From the NCBI GenBank assembly GCA_016617855.1, contig JAECUM010091496.1:1-64000 (forward strand): a stretch of 64,000 nt of DNA, in the 5' to 3' direction. The DNA is from Megalonaias nervosa. Taxonomy: Eukaryota > Mollusca > Bivalvia > Unionida > Unionidae. The notes beneath the pieces were generated by a model. It was given only the letters and a program-made list of their open reading frames with translations, was not told the origin of the DNA and made no database searches. A program made the position numbers and the translations under genes. Shown here in pieces: positions 10,115-23,000 of this stretch. Positions within the stretch are counted from its first letter, which is position 1. Each line of letters starts with the position of its first letter.

Positions 10115-11712
10115 TTTTACTTGTTATGATAATCACACGTTAGAAAGCGTTTCGGGTATTAACATGGTACTTAGAAAGAATGAATGGTAAATAAACTCTA
10201 GCCATGAGTACTATTCAAGTTTAAATTAATAATCGTTATCGTGCTAAAAGGTAGGTAATATCAACCAACAAGGAGAGGAAGCAATCTTACGCCGTTATTG
10301 CAGTACAATATAAAAATGGCTTATCTTTGTGAATCTTTCATCGTGTTAACACAACCGTTATTGTATTTTGATTCATTCAGTTTTTTTTGGTCATTTTTCA
10401 CCAGAGTTTATATAATTCAAGAATTCCGTGACTGACATTTTAAAAGAGACCAATTATAAAGTCGGTGTAAAATATGTGCTTGAATATTTCAACGACAGGG
10501 TATTGGGTTTAATTTGGAGTGTAAAAAGACTCCATCACAGTGTGGGTAGGTTACTGATTACGATTAGCTCACGACAAAAGTTTAGGAAATTACGACTATA
10601 ATGATAGTGTCAATTATAGAACTTAATTTAATCAACCATGTCGATAGTCAATATTTTATTCCTGAAACTGTTTAAACGATTACAACACGCACTAGGTTAT
10701 TAAAAATAACAAAATACAATATATGGTCTTTTGACAAGTCTTTGCATTACACACTGAATATTTGTGCCATACTAATTCTGGAATACAGAAATGATGTAAC
10801 TGATAATGACGATAATACCAATGATTTTCTGGTGTAGCGGAGAATTAATAAGATACGTGTAGAGTCGAAAAACAAATTATAATTTAAATTCCTATCGGTT
10901 TTATCCTGAATGAAAATGAAGTTAAAAATTATTAGCGAATATTCGTTTTATTATTACGACTTTATGTAAAATATAAAATTCAATTTAATTATCAATGTGA
11001 TGAAATTAAACGTTAAGAGGAACTTTACGGTATTATTAGTTGAATCCAAAATAATCTTTTAAAAATTCTATTAAAGTCCAAAATAATGAAAAGTTCGGTA
11101 TAAATTTCAGATCCACGAATATACTGGTACGCCAGCTATCTTGATGTGTCAAAATGGTATTGTCCAGAACCCCTTTGAATAATTCACAATAGTCCCAAGG
11201 TAATATTACAGTCCAATGATGACTTTTTATTTCCACTCAATAATCCAAACAATATTTCCTCTCAGATAACAGCTAAATACAACATAAAAATACGTCTGCA
11301 GACTGGATGTTACAACAAGAACACACGAAAAACAGAATGAAAAAAATGTCCTGTCCTAAAAACCTATGTATAGGCGAAAGGGTAAAACATGCATATTGTT
11401 ATTACTGCTACGCGACAAATTGCAAATCTTGAACATCGTGAAAGAACTCAGATGATCTTGCCCGACCAATTGGAAATAACTTAATTCTTCGCAGATACCA
11501 CCTCTCTGACCTGTCCAGTGGGTAATAAACGCAAACGTATCATCATGTTTAATGTTAACATTATTCTTAGTAATTGTAAACACATACGCAAGCATTTATT
11601 TATAGATCCAATGCAATCTTACGCTTTTAATATCTTAAAATATAACCTTTACACGTACGAAATTTAGCTACAGATAATCACTACAATTTACTGTCATGAA
11701 TAAAATATTACA

Positions 11713-11716
<4 letters not shown>

Positions 11717-11761
<45 letters not shown>
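11717..11761. repeat. (TA)n microsatellite
   Basis: About 45 bp of pure TA repeat in noncoding DNA. Confidence 0.95.
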
Positions 11762-11767
<6 letters not shown>

Positions 11768-12924
11768 ACCATAGACCACTGTTTCTAAATAAATATTGAA
11801 AAATTGGCGTCTATGCCTCAATTGGTAAATTTATGAAGACAGGTATCTTAACGGGGATCTAGTGCATACATTTTCAAAGATTTTACTTTGCTGTCATTTT
11901 CTCAGTTTGATTCGAAAATGTAAAAATAAACACAGTTAAGCTTGTTTTCAATTTAATAAGGTTGAAAATCGCATTTAAAGACGGCCAAACGTCAACGTGT
12001 TAGGGTTTTCAGCATCTACAAATATAGCTTGATAGGGCTAATATGATCACGTGACAAATCTAAATAGTAATCTAAAGCTTCAACGGTGCTAGAGTGGATG
12101 TTGATGCTTTCAGATAATTTATATGGTAATAAAAGACTATGTACTGTTAACCCCAATGAGATGAAATAGTTTGATACATATTAGCTTACTCTCCTTGAAA
12201 TAAAGCAGTTGTTATATGCAGGTCAGAGCAGTGAATGAAACAAGTAATTTGCTGTACAATGAAATGACATTATAGGCGGAAATATTATTTGAACAAGTCG
12301 AAATTCTTGACCCCTTTCCAAACATATGAGGGGAATTATCATAAGGTAAACGAAACGTACTTTAAAAGAACCAAGTATGTGATACCATGCTTAGATTGAA
12401 ATAACAGCATATACAAATAGTAATCTGTAGGTTAATGTTGGTTGAGTGAATTTTATTTAGGTTCCATTAAGCTCAAAGACTGTTGGAATATTTAACCCCC
12501 AAACAAAATTTCTAGCCTTCATATAGTTTCAAAATAATTTTCGCTATAATCTGTGGAAAAAGAACATCTTACATCCAATTATATGAGTTGAAAATATTAA
12601 AAATCTGTAGGTAACAAAGAAAAACATATTTCTAGGTTGAAATAAATCCAAGTTGCCCACCTCCTCAACTGCCAAAATAATTGACAGGTCCCGTAGCCGA
12701 CAGTTTCTTGTTCTATATTCATATTTCTTTCTATTTGCAAAGTTTGATTTAAATTGCCATAATAATTTTAAAAATATTAAAATTAGTTTCTACTTGACTG
12801 ATTTAAAAAATGCTTGTTCGCTATGGAGGCTATACTAAATAACATCAACTAAAGCAAGTCGCACTGAACACTTCTCGAAAGCTTTACAACATTAAATGAA
12901 GTGGTTTTGAAGAAGCTGTGAAAC

Positions 12925-13010
12925 TTGTTTCTCACCTGGCTGATATGGGGACATTGTTTCTCACCTGGCTGATATGGGGACCTTGTTTCTCACCTGGCTG
13001 ATATGGAGAC
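12925..13010. repeat. Three tandem copies of a 29-bp unit
   Basis: The unit containing TTTCTCACCTGGCTGATATG starts at 12925, 12954 and 12983. Only one or two bases differ between copies, so the expansion is recent. Confidence 0.9.
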
Positions 13011-13930
13011 CAAGATATACATATATGTTTATAGATTTTTATATAATAAATAGTTCCTGTAATACTATGATACAAACGCTGCCAAAGTATCTTGAGGAAG
13101 ATGTGAAAACATATTTTTCAGTTATGCGCAATGGAGTTTTAACGATTGTCAGGGAAGCTGTCAAAAATTGAACTCACTTAGTATACACCACGAATGTTTA
13201 CACAGATATAGTTACCTCTTAAATGTCACAGTGTAGTTTCATCAGATTGTTATTGGAACAAACATTGTCACTTCATAAGTTCATGCAGGATCGATGATAA
13301 ATAAATGATATATGATACTGTATGCGTCATGGCTCACTCTCTGTGAAACTCAGGTGGACAACTCATATTCTCAGCTTATTTCAGAGAATGCTCATCTTAA
13401 GAGTTCATGAGTAATAACATTTGTGTGATATTGAAAGTTATTTTAAGAATGAAATTATCCGAAGAAGCAGCATGTCTGCATAGCCATCCCTCTTATATAT
13501 TATTACTCCAATATTGTTATGGCTGCACACAAAAGAAATTGATGAAAATTCCATAAAAAGTGGAGATGTTGCACATTCTCAAAGCACCCCTTATTTTATA
13601 TTAGTTTCACATCGGTTGATGGTAAAAGCGTGTCGAAAATCCTTCTCAAAGCCTACAACTTTTAATCTTGAAGCAGGGTCCAAAATAATGATATGTGACA
13701 CAAACTTGAGGTTTTAGGTGACAAGAGTACAACACAGTACATTATATGCCCATCTTATGTTTTTTTCCTACCAATGACCATCATCTTAGAGCTACAAACC
13801 TGCCATTTGCATCATAAAGTGTGGAACTAATAAAATTACGTCAAAATATTTGAAATAGTTATAGAGTGACAGCCTAGATAAGGAAGCAAGCTATTGACTT
13901 CCCTTGTGTTTGACCTTAACCTTTGGGACG

Positions 13931-14023
13931 GATGATACGACTATCGATACATGAGACGTTATCAAGTCTTATTTAAATGATACGACTATCATACATGAGA
14001 CATTATGAAGTCTTATTTAAATT
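13931..14023. repeat. Two tandem copies of a ~46-bp unit
   Basis: A unit starting ATGATACGACTATC and ending TCTTATTTAA is duplicated head to tail with a few substitutions and a small indel. Confidence 0.85.
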
Positions 14024-14059
14024 GTTCCTAGCTGTGACCTTAAGCTTGCGAATGAAGCC

Positions 14060-14122
14060 AAGAATACGATATCGCTATTTAAGAATATGATATCGCTATT
14101 TAAGAATATGATATCGCTATTT
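14060..14122. repeat. Three tandem copies of a 21-bp unit
   Basis: AAGAATATGATATCGCTATT plus one T is repeated at 14060, 14081 and 14102 with one substitution. Each copy contains the palindrome GATATC. Confidence 0.9.
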
Positions 14123-16466
14123 AAGATATATAACAGGTTCAAATTTTATTAAAATATCTTTAGTAGTCTAGTCCAGAAAATGCACAAAATCACAAAATTG
14201 CAAGTTTGCCTTGACTTTCTGTGAACTTAAATTAGCAGCGGTTAGGCTGTATATCGTAGGTGATACACCATCTCGTTATGATATATACATGGACATAGCT
14301 GTAATAAAGTTATGAGCTAGACAACCAAATGTTACCTGACGGATGGAAATGCCAATTTGTTAACATGATATGCCTAATTTAAGACGGTTGTAAAAAAATA
14401 TCACAAGTCCTATCATATTTTAAAGTGACACCATATGTATTCTTGACCTTGACCTTGAGAAATGACAAAGCTATATCAACTACACAATACAAAAATGTAA
14501 AATAATTAAGCAAGTGTTTCTGCCGAAATCATTTTTGATCGGTCTTTCCTTTCTATCTCACTTCCGTCTAAAGCTGGCCCATTAGTAATCAAAGACTCAA
14601 AAGCCATTTTGGACCATCCTTGATCCCTTTGTTATTTCCAACACCTAAACAACCATCACACATTAGGCCTAAACTCTTCGGATTATAACATTACGACAAT
14701 CGACTAACACCTTGTTATGTGCAACAGTTGGCTGTCATCCAATAACTCAGTCACGCATCACTGCACCGGTTGCAACGACTGCTGGAACAGTTCCGTTCCC
14801 CGTAAGAAAGTTTCTGGCTAGTTTCGGTAATGTGTGGATAGAACGCGTAAAACAAAAACGTTTCTTCTTTTCAATAATTTTTTAAAATCTGTTATTTTCA
14901 AAAAACAAAAAACTGAATTCAACTATAAAACACTATATGGCCTTACAAAACTCATTTTTGTCGTACCGGTGGTAGAACCATACGCATGTTAAAGCCAAGT
15001 ATGCACTAGACAATCTGTTTCCCAATCCATGGTCACATAGTTCGCTTTGTACAGAAAGTTGACAGCTTTCGACAGAAGTACGATCTTCATAAGGCTAAAG
15101 GATATAAGTCGGGATAAATATCAATGATTTACTAGTCTTTCAACAACTTGAAAATAAATTCCGCATTTCTTTAGCGCGATCGAAGCTTTCTCAGGGAAAT
15201 TAGATTTTGTTTCGACAAGCCAGGAGGACACTTCACTTACAATACAGGAGTGGCCTGATCTTAAATTAGATGGGCCCGAGGCGTGGGTCTATTAGTCTTT
15301 TAATACCTCAGTGGCAAATGGGTTTGAATTTCAATCGTCCACTACATCGCTCACATATCAGCACTCCATTTCCATCTTTAATAATATTTTTCACCCACGA
15401 AAATACACGTTTCTACTCCTCCTTAAATGTTCTAACATCTTTAGGGGATTTGTCTCTTTCCCTTCAGAATTTACATAAACGTTCTTCTGTTTCTTTGGAG
15501 TCTGACGGTCAGAAAATTCATCACTGGCAGGTCGTGTGTGAGACTGAGATAGAAGAGAAAATATGTTTGTTTGATCCGTTGTCATTTAAAAGTTTAGATG
15601 TCTTGGCATAGTGTCCCAATGATGCAGAAATTAAAACAATCCGAGGTTTCAAATTTGCACCGATTGAAGCGAATCAATTCCAAATAAAGCTTTAAGTTTG
15701 TCCACTTACCTTTGCCGCCTGGCTTCGCGAACTGCCTTTTGTTCCACAGTTTTGTCTAATTTATTATAATTGATGGGTAAACAAACAAACGCCGATACTT
15801 GATCAAACAAGGGTAACCAATTAAAGTTAAAATATTTTCCCACTTCGTATATCATAAACGTCATGACCTGTTCTCTCCTCCCAGTTCATACTGATTCTTA
15901 TAGGTGCGATATTATTGGTCGATATGGTATAAACGGTTTTTGAGCAATGTCAATCACTTTCACATACAGTAATTTTGTTATGGACAGTTCGATATGAGTA
16001 GTAAATTAAACCAGAGGCGAATATAGGGTAATTGAAAGTGATACTCCAGCGCAAATATGCATGCGTCATATAAACGCACAGGCTGCACTTTCTACGCGTC
16101 AAACAAGGGTTACTTTAAAAAGTCCAAGCGTCAAAACCCGAGGGTAAGCGTCTATTTAGATTTCTTTCACAGGTGTGTTGAAAAATGAAAGGTATATTCT
16201 TCGAACGATTAACCACCAGAGGATTTCGTTCAAAGTGTGATTGGTGTTTCGAAAATGTAGCCTCCACAGGCTGTGTTAGTGATCTGTTGGTTACGTGATT
16301 ATTATAGACTACCAATACATTCTTATTGCTTGGCAAACAATTAAGTGGACAAAAATACGTGTTATCAAATCATTCTCAAACGTCGGATTCTCAAATATTC
16401 TGATGCATGTCTCCGATTTCTAGGTGACCGTAAATAGATGATAATTGTATGTGGACAAAATAATAG

Positions 16467-16468
16467 TA

Positions 16469-16510
<42 letters not shown>
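16467..16510. repeat. (TATC)n microsatellite
   Basis: About eleven tandem TATC units. Confidence 0.95.
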
Positions 16511-17247
16511 ATTTGGTCTGGATTATATTTTGTCAAAGTGCAACTTCGACTCATGACAATTCACCCCTTACGTACGGATTTAATTGGCAAATACCACATC
16601 TTAGAGTACCGTGTTTAGGCTCTCACTCTTGAGTTATTTCACACTAAATTAATTAAAAAGATAACTCTGCTTAAAATGTCACTTGTCGAATTGGACAAGC
16701 ATCTCAAGAAATTTACCTATTCTACGTCACCACAAATAAATACAAGCGGACGAGTGGACGTTTTGAGCTTTAAGCCATATGAATATTCTAATGAAATACG
16801 ATTTAGGTAATAAGTCATACCAATTGTTCAGTGTCAATAAAACTGGCAGGCCCGTGACTAAATCGATCCCTGCCATTTGTTTAATTGGTAGTTGTCACTG
16901 GACCTCACTTTTACCCTTCCTGAAATGAACACTGCAAGCATTCAGGTAAGATTTGCAATAACTAAGAAACTGTGCAGCGGCTTACAAACTTCAAATAGTG
17001 TTTTCTTTTTTACAAAAACTTGTAATGTCATGCACAAAAGGATCCGTTGAGAATCATGTTTTTTTTTACAAACGGTAAATCATGTAGTTTAAGTAAATTT
17101 GTGTCAGCGTTATTAGAAAAGATAATCCTGATGTGTAATGTCCGACGTAACCAATTGATTGGAACGGTTAGGTTATCCATCTCAGACACGTAAACGTTCA
17201 TTTTGCATGGTTATTAATTTTGTAAACATTTACAGGCAGTAAATGAG

Positions 17248-17499
17248 CAGCAGGCAGGACGAATCCTACAAAATTTTCAATTAGAGATTACGCCGAAGAC
17301 TAAAGCTTCCAACACAAACGAAAATACAAACGTCAATAACGTGAAAACCGAAATCTTTAACCGACCCCAAAATTTTCCTATTTGGGTTAGCTTATTTTTG
17401 TTACTTTATTATTTTACTTTTGTGTTTTCGTCGTTATGGTGTGTTTTGTTTACTAACGCGCTCACTCAGTCGATGTCGTCGCCCTCCCTGCTGCTGTGT
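17248..17499 (+). repeat. Polinton left terminal inverted repeat (252 bp)
   Basis: The sequence from CAGCAGGCAGGACGAATC to CTGCTGCTGTGT aligns along its length with the reverse complement of 34774-35025. Shared landmarks include TACAAAATTTTCAATTAGAG, ACAAACGTCAATAACGT and GTTTTGTTTACT. Identity looks around 85% by eye. Its inner end CCCTCCCTGCTG is an inverted copy of its outer tip. Confidence 0.9.
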
Positions 17500-17614
17500 C
17501 TTTCAGTCAAAATTTTTATCGAGACCTACATGATATCTCAAACGAGGATCATGTAAATTTATCGCGATAAATCCGTGTCGGATAACTTGCGCTTTTGAGA
17601 AGAAAGTTTTGAAC

Positions 17615-18180
17615 TTAATCATGTCCATTTCCCCTGTACATCAAGTCTGATGAATGTTTCGCAGAGTATGTGTGTGTATCGACTCCATTAAACACAACTA
17701 AAAGATTACAATTGTCTCTGATCACTTTAGGTATTTGTGTATATCGCTGAGTAACATAAATTAAATCTGTATTTTTGTGTCTGCCTCTGGAAAATATTCG
17801 AGCTGGATTTGATTGTTTGTCCAGCATCACATCATCATAAACTACGCGATTATTAATACGTCCATCGAGATCATCCACAGATGGAGCTACATCAATATCG
17901 GTGATAAAATCAACAATATCATTATCATCTTCATCTTCATCCAACGACTTCGCTTCTTCATTAAAATCTTTAAGCACACCGTAGCATCGCTGATCATCTA
18001 CAGATGGTGCCACTAAATACAACTTATCCCACTTGAGCCACCTCATTATCAGATTAAGCAACAACTGCGTCTACCAGACCCAGATGGACCTATAATAATT
18101 GCTGTGATAGAATTTGGTAACATTGCATGATGCTTGATTGGCTCTTGCTTTCGTGTAGCTGAGAAGTCAATGACATCCAT
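17615..18180 (-). pseudogene. Polinton packaging ATPase (FtsK/HerA type), frameshifted in Walker A
   Basis: Two overlapping frames give one protein. The N-terminal part (from about 18180) contains NSITAIIIGPSGSG, the start of a Walker A loop. The C-terminal part (17615-18064) contains the Walker B-like RVVYDDVML, then SRGRHKNTDLIYVTQRYTQI and PKVIRDNCNLLVVF, typical of Polinton and related viral genome-packaging ATPases. The enzyme would power DNA loading into capsids. The frame changes inside the P-loop itself, so no functional ATPase is made. The hydrophilic insert rich in Asp/Glu, with a repeated VAPSVDD, is not typical. This is the first gene inside the left TIR. Confidence 0.8.
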
Positions 18181-18267
18181 GTTGTACAGATATAATAAAT
18201 AATATGAATTTATATTGTGTTCGATGCAGAACATCCACCCCCACCAGTGGATTAACAACAATAACGA

Positions 18268-18311
18268 AAAAAAAAAAATAAAAAAAAATAAAAAAAAATA
18301 AAAAATAAAAA
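18268..18311. repeat. A-rich tract, (A8T)-like repeat
   Basis: Runs of A interrupted by single T between the divergent ATPase and phospholipase genes. It may lie in their shared promoter region, but nothing specific is recognisable. Confidence 0.7.
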
Positions 18312-18340
18312 GCTTGCGCTTACAGGCAAGTGTGTAAAAT

Positions 18341-18709
18341 GTGGTACAAGCAAATACAGATTTATTTTGTCCTCGTACGAAGATAGGTGGTGATATCGCT
18401 GCTTCACTGGGTAAATTACCAGGAACTCCATGGGCTAAATACCCAGGAGAAAAACATCTTACTGGATATAATTATTGTGGTCCTGGGACCCGACAATTAT
18501 TGTGGTCCTGGGACCCGACAATTATTGTGGTCCTGGGACCCGACTTGATCCTACTTGACGAACGAGACCAACCAAGACCTGGAGAGTATCCAATAAATGC
18601 AATTGATCAACCATGTCACATTCATGATGTCGCGTATAAAAATCCGGATTTACAACGACATGTTGCAGACGTGAAGTTGATGCACACGTTAAAATCTTTA
18701 AAAAAATAA
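18341..18709 (+). CDS. Phospholipase A2-like protein of the Polinton
   Basis: An open frame of 122 codons contains YCGPGT, a calcium-loop-like motif, and after an insert CHIHDVAYK with the catalytic His-Asp pair. These are hallmarks of parvovirus-VP1u-type and related PLA2 domains, which cut membrane phospholipids during virion entry. From memory, such domains also occur in some Polintons/adintoviruses. A 25-bp unit is present three times (18470-18544) directly at the calcium loop and is followed by a 10-bp duplication. The additions total 60 bp and the frame stays open. The N-terminus (LFCPRTKIGGDIAASLG) is not characteristic. The insert next to the metal site makes activity doubtful. The gene diverges from the ATPase and points toward the integrase. 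Confidence 0.7.
   Translation: MVQANTDLFCPRTKIGGDIAASLGKLPGTPWAKYPGEKHLTGYNYCGPGTRQLLWSWDPTIIVVLGPDLILLDERDQPRPGEYPINAIDQPCHIHDVAYKNPDLQRHVADVKLMHTLKSLKK
18470..18544. repeat. 25-bp unit in three tandem copies inside the PLA2-like gene
   Basis: The unit starting AATTATTGTGGTCCTGGGAC begins at 18470, 18495 and 18520 with no differences visible, so the expansion is young. It is read in three different frames in turn. Confidence 0.95.
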
Positions 18710-18806
18710 ATCTCTCAGAGAATCATTAGCTAAATGGCTGGTAAGACCCGCGATAAAAGGTAAATTAGTGCAAGGGGCCAGTAATTAATCATAGATAACT
18801 ATTATA

Positions 18807-19800
18807 ATGGAATCGATTTATTATAGCCCAAGATGATATTGGAGGGGTAGAGAAGCGATTAGTAAACTTGCTGATGCAACAGGTGTTACACGTTCTGTTG
18901 CAGCAAATTGGTTAGCACGACAGGCAATATGGCAATTTATCTACCACCACCTAAAACAATTCAGTATGCACATTATAATGTCAGCACTCCTAATGAAATT
19001 CATCAGGCAGACATTTTGTTTTTACCTCATGATCCTATTAAAACTGGTAGACGTCAATCACGCACATACAAATACGCGTTAACTGTCGTTGACGTTGCAA
19101 GTAGATATAATGAAGCAGAACCACTATCAATAAAAACAGCAACTGAAGATGCATCTGCTTTTGAACGAATTTATCAACGAGGACCTTTGCGATGGCCACA
19201 GCTACTACAGGTTGATCCTGGCAAAGAATTTCTTGGTGCAGTATCATTTCTGATGAAAAAACATAATGTCAAAATCAGACGAGGACACACCGCAATTCAT
19301 CGCGATCAGGCAATCGTTGAACGATTTAATCGAACGCTTGCTGAGCGGTTATTTGGATATCAGTATGCAAAGGAAATATCCACTGATCTTAAGTCTGTGG
19401 ACAATGGATCTCGTGAATGGGTTGCAAGACTACCAAGTGTAATAGCTGCGTTAAATAATGAAATTACTCGTGCAACGTCCATCAAACCCATCAGCACGAT
19501 CACAAAAAAAAATATAACAATACAACGACGTGACTCTTCCTCAAAACAACCAGTATTAGGTAATGTGACTGTAAGATATTTATATGAACCCGGTGAACTT
19601 GAAGGGGGTAAAAAAAGAGCAACTGATCCTATGTGGAGTGTGACCATACATAAAATTTTCAGCGTGGTAAGATCCACAGGCAGACCTGCAATCTACAGAC
19701 TAGATTCAACTGCTCCTCAGCGTGAATTTGTACGCGAACAGTTACAAGTAATTCCTGAAGATACACAATTACCACCGCCTTCACTTCTGCAAAAGCAGAA
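18807..19800 (+). pseudogene. Polinton integrase (retroviral-type, DDE)
   Basis: The ATG at 18807 starts an N-terminal region (ESIYYSPR, then KLADATGVTRSVAANWL) of the kind seen at the start of Polinton integrases. A TGA lies at codon 10 (18834-18836), and a frameshift near 18940 leads into the long frame. The core holds the three acidic residues in HQADILFLPHD/VVDVASRYNEA, QVDPGKEF and IVERFNRTLAER. The C-terminal part (TDPMWSVTIHKIFSV, RPAIYRLD) resembles the SH3/chromo-like tail. The long frame runs on to 20047 only by reading antisense through the converging HNH region, so the true end is probably near 19800. It would insert the element with a 6-bp duplication. Confidence 0.85.
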
Positions 19801-20044
19801 CACTAGAACCCCTACGTCGATTACACTCAAGACAGGTCAATGTCACATTTTCACGTGTGTGACCGAGATTACTATTAATTCTATTCACGGTGAATTGTTT
19901 TGGATTATTATTCGAATTTTCCAACATCATTACTGTATTACAGCTCGCACAATGATTAATCTGTTGTTGTTTAAGTGTCATGATAAAATCAACATCGAGA
20001 TCAAAATCACGTTTATTTTTTGTGTCAGATTGCTGATAATCAAT
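19781..20044 (-). pseudogene. HNH nuclease domain, probable C-terminus of the polymerase-helicase protein
   Basis: The frame reads CASCNTV, then RINSNLGHTRENVTLTC and ECNRRRG. This is the two-CxxC, xRxxxxxGHxxxNxxLxCxxCN pattern of HNH/McrA-type zinc-bound nucleases. It is open without a stop up to about 20044, where the helicase frame ends at an A run, so one base in that run would join the two. Whether it is a fused domain or a separate gene cannot be settled from one decayed copy. It converges with the integrase. Confidence 0.6.
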
Positions 20045-23000
20045 TAATTTTTCTTGGCAACATGTTTAATGTTTATATCAGTTATTTCCTCGGTCAACAC
20101 GCGATCTACTAGAATTCTCTTCAGCTGAGATATTTTTCTGACTCTCGACACCGCTAGATAAATTAAATTTGACCATTCGATCCGATCATCGACGATCCAG
20201 ATATTTGTATCAGAAATAGTTAATCCCTGTGTCAAATGAATCCTTATAGCGTAACCTAACGTCCATGGTGACTTATCCATCTTCAACGCATTTTCAACTG
20301 CGCTAACATCAACAGCAACAATATCATTAAGCGCAAGGTTTTGTTTCTCATTCGTTCCTGGAATATCGACCTTAATATTTTGTTTTCGTGTATCTGCTGG
20401 GCGATAACTAAGCGGCACTGGCAAATCCGAAAATCTTTCCTTGTGGAACAGAAATAATTTCTCATGAAGTGTATCATGAATTATCTTCTGACTTGCGACT
20501 ATCAAATCAGTGGGCTTCCATAAATTCCAAAAATCATTCATCGGAGTTTCTGAAATTATTTGACGCATTGTCTTACACTGATTTCTATCTGGCTGCAGTC
20601 TGATCAATCTTTAAAATTTCTTCAGCGCTTCATCAATAGCTTTATGATTATAAGTTATTTCCTCATAATAATCTACGAATTTTTTCAGCCATTCGTGTGG
20701 AGATGATCCAACAAAAGGTGGTGGTTGAAGATGATCACCACACATGATAATCTCAGTATTTCTCGTTAACAGCCAATCGACAAATATTTTTAATATCTCC
20801 ATCGATACCGTACAGATCTCATCCCAAATAATAATCTTAGGAATATGTCTCTCACCCATTCGCTCAGGAGCCCACGCATCTCCCGTCCATCGAAAGAAAC
20901 TGTGATATGTACACGAATTTTCTCCACGTTCGTTCATTTTTCGTGCAAGTCTATGTGTGGGTGTCAAAACAATCATAACGGCGGATTTATTTAATCGTCG
21001 AAATAATTTAATCGCACGTGTTGTTTTACCTGAGCCACCGCACCCGTTGAGATAAACAGTCTTATGACGGGTTACAGGATCAAACACATATGAAACCGAT
21101 GATAATTCCGATAAACGATTATTTTTAGAAAATATATCCTCTGGTCTGTAATCGGGAGATACAGAATAATCAAGAATTTGTTCTCGTTTTATTCTCCACG
21201 ATCCCCAATCAGCGTCATTGGAAAGTTTTAACTGTTTCAGTGATTCTGTGCATTTTTTATTGATATAAAATGAATCTGTTGCGACTCTAACCTCGGTATC
21301 AGAAAATCTGTTTATCATCGATAATAAATTTATCGAAACGTACGCAAGCTTCGAAGATCTTAAATGAGTAAACTGCGGTGATTCACCATCAATGTAGATC
21401 ACGATTGTACCTAATTTAGTTCCATCAGATAAATAAAATTTTCTCGGCTTATAAAATGTTTCTTTCGGTTGCATCGGCAATTATAAAATCGAGTTCAGCA
21501 TCATCGATGACTAGTCTACAACAATGTCGTTTGTGATCATACGATCCACCTTGGGTAAATTTACCAATTTTTTTTCTCCCAAGATCCTTTGCGAGTTTAT
21601 TTTCATAATCAGTTATATCAAGATTTTCATCATTAGAGTATTTCTTCAGCTGTGGTAACCAAACTTGTTTCTGCGGACGATATGACATAATTGCTTCAAT
21701 GAATGTCGATGACACCAAAATTCCCGAATCAATCATATATCTAACTAAAAATATTGGAACCCATCATTTTTCTGCAAAATATCTCCCAAACCAAACATAA
21801 ACAACCGGATGGAGATTCCGTGCTAACTCGAATGATTCAATACAGGCAAATCCGGTCAGGTCAAACTGTAGTAAAGGTCCATTTATCGCAACTCTGGTCA
21901 TCTCGTGTGTTGGATTTCCAAATATTTTGAAATACTCAGAACATTCTCCGTATCCAAGAAAACTTCCGGGATAACATGCAACCATATCAACCGATATAAC
22001 ATTTTTATAATCGTATTTAGTATTCCATAATCCGCCATGTCCGTATTCCATGCAGTTTAGCTGCACGTCTTCAAGATATTCCAATCGTGTTGGTTTCCAT
22101 GAATTTTTCTTCTGAGCAGCATGTGCAGCAACTGACGGAATGGTAAAGCAATTACTGAGTAATCATTCGACAGTGATTTCACCACCGATGACATGGTCAT
22201 CGTTCGCGTATTTCAGTGCAAGATTTTTCATTTCGTCGTGGAGATATTCTGTACGATAAATATCCCCATTAGGCCGTACAAAGTGATCATAGTTCACAGA
22301 TTCTGAACTCTGAAACAACCACACGGATACAGGGTCACTCTTACTGATATTTCTGTTAAAATCAAAGATATCAAAGCTATTGAATTTAACAGTTCGATTT
22401 TGTGGAAATATTGTTATATCCGAAGTCTACGCGTGTGCGTTATGATCAATAATTTTTATCGAAGTTCCATTTCTTTTATATTTTGATTCGTATAAAATCT
22501 CTCCGGTTAATGTGTTCACTCTTATTGGAAATCTTTATTTTTTTTCCAGTTCAGCAACATCTTTGATAGACGCTCGGGTATCTTTTACTGTTTCTGTCCA
22601 CTCAATCATTTTTTTTACGTCTTAGATCCGTTAAACCGTTTCCTCCATTTCGCGTTTCTGAAATGTTCTGTAACTCGCTCAGCAACACAATTCAAGCGAG
22701 AAATTTTCATTGGTAGAAGTTTATCGACGTTAGGTTTATCATTCAGTGGATATTGCACATAAACAACTGCCATTACATTATATCCTCGTTCATAATAAGG
22801 TCTATCAATTCCAGTCAGTATTGCTGGTTTTGAATTTGTATTTTTCGTTACAATACCTTCACTATGACCCTGACGAGACACGCGAACAGGATCACGTTTG
22901 TCACGGATAATCTATGTGTCGTCGTCTGTTGTTATGAAAAATTTTATTTGAAAAATATATTTTCGTGCAGTGTCGAGATAATTAATAATTGTCGCGGCTC

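Larger units (their letters stand above)
10115..17247. other. 7-kb noncoding interval
   Basis: No frame longer than about 110 codons and none with a recognisable motif. It contains a (TA)n tract at 11717-11761 and four short tandem repeats listed separately. The 113-codon frame at 15270-15611 has no start context, domain or homologue I recognise. Confidence 0.5.

Noticed and set aside
12925..13010. CRISPR-like repeats
   Set aside because: Units are directly adjacent with no spacers, and the genome is eukaryotic.
15270..15611. 113-codon frame as a possible gene
   Set aside because: No domain, no flanking signals, ordinary AT-rich DNA; a frame of this length is expected by chance in 64 kb.
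19360..19677. 105-codon antisense frame
   Set aside because: Shadow of the integrase.
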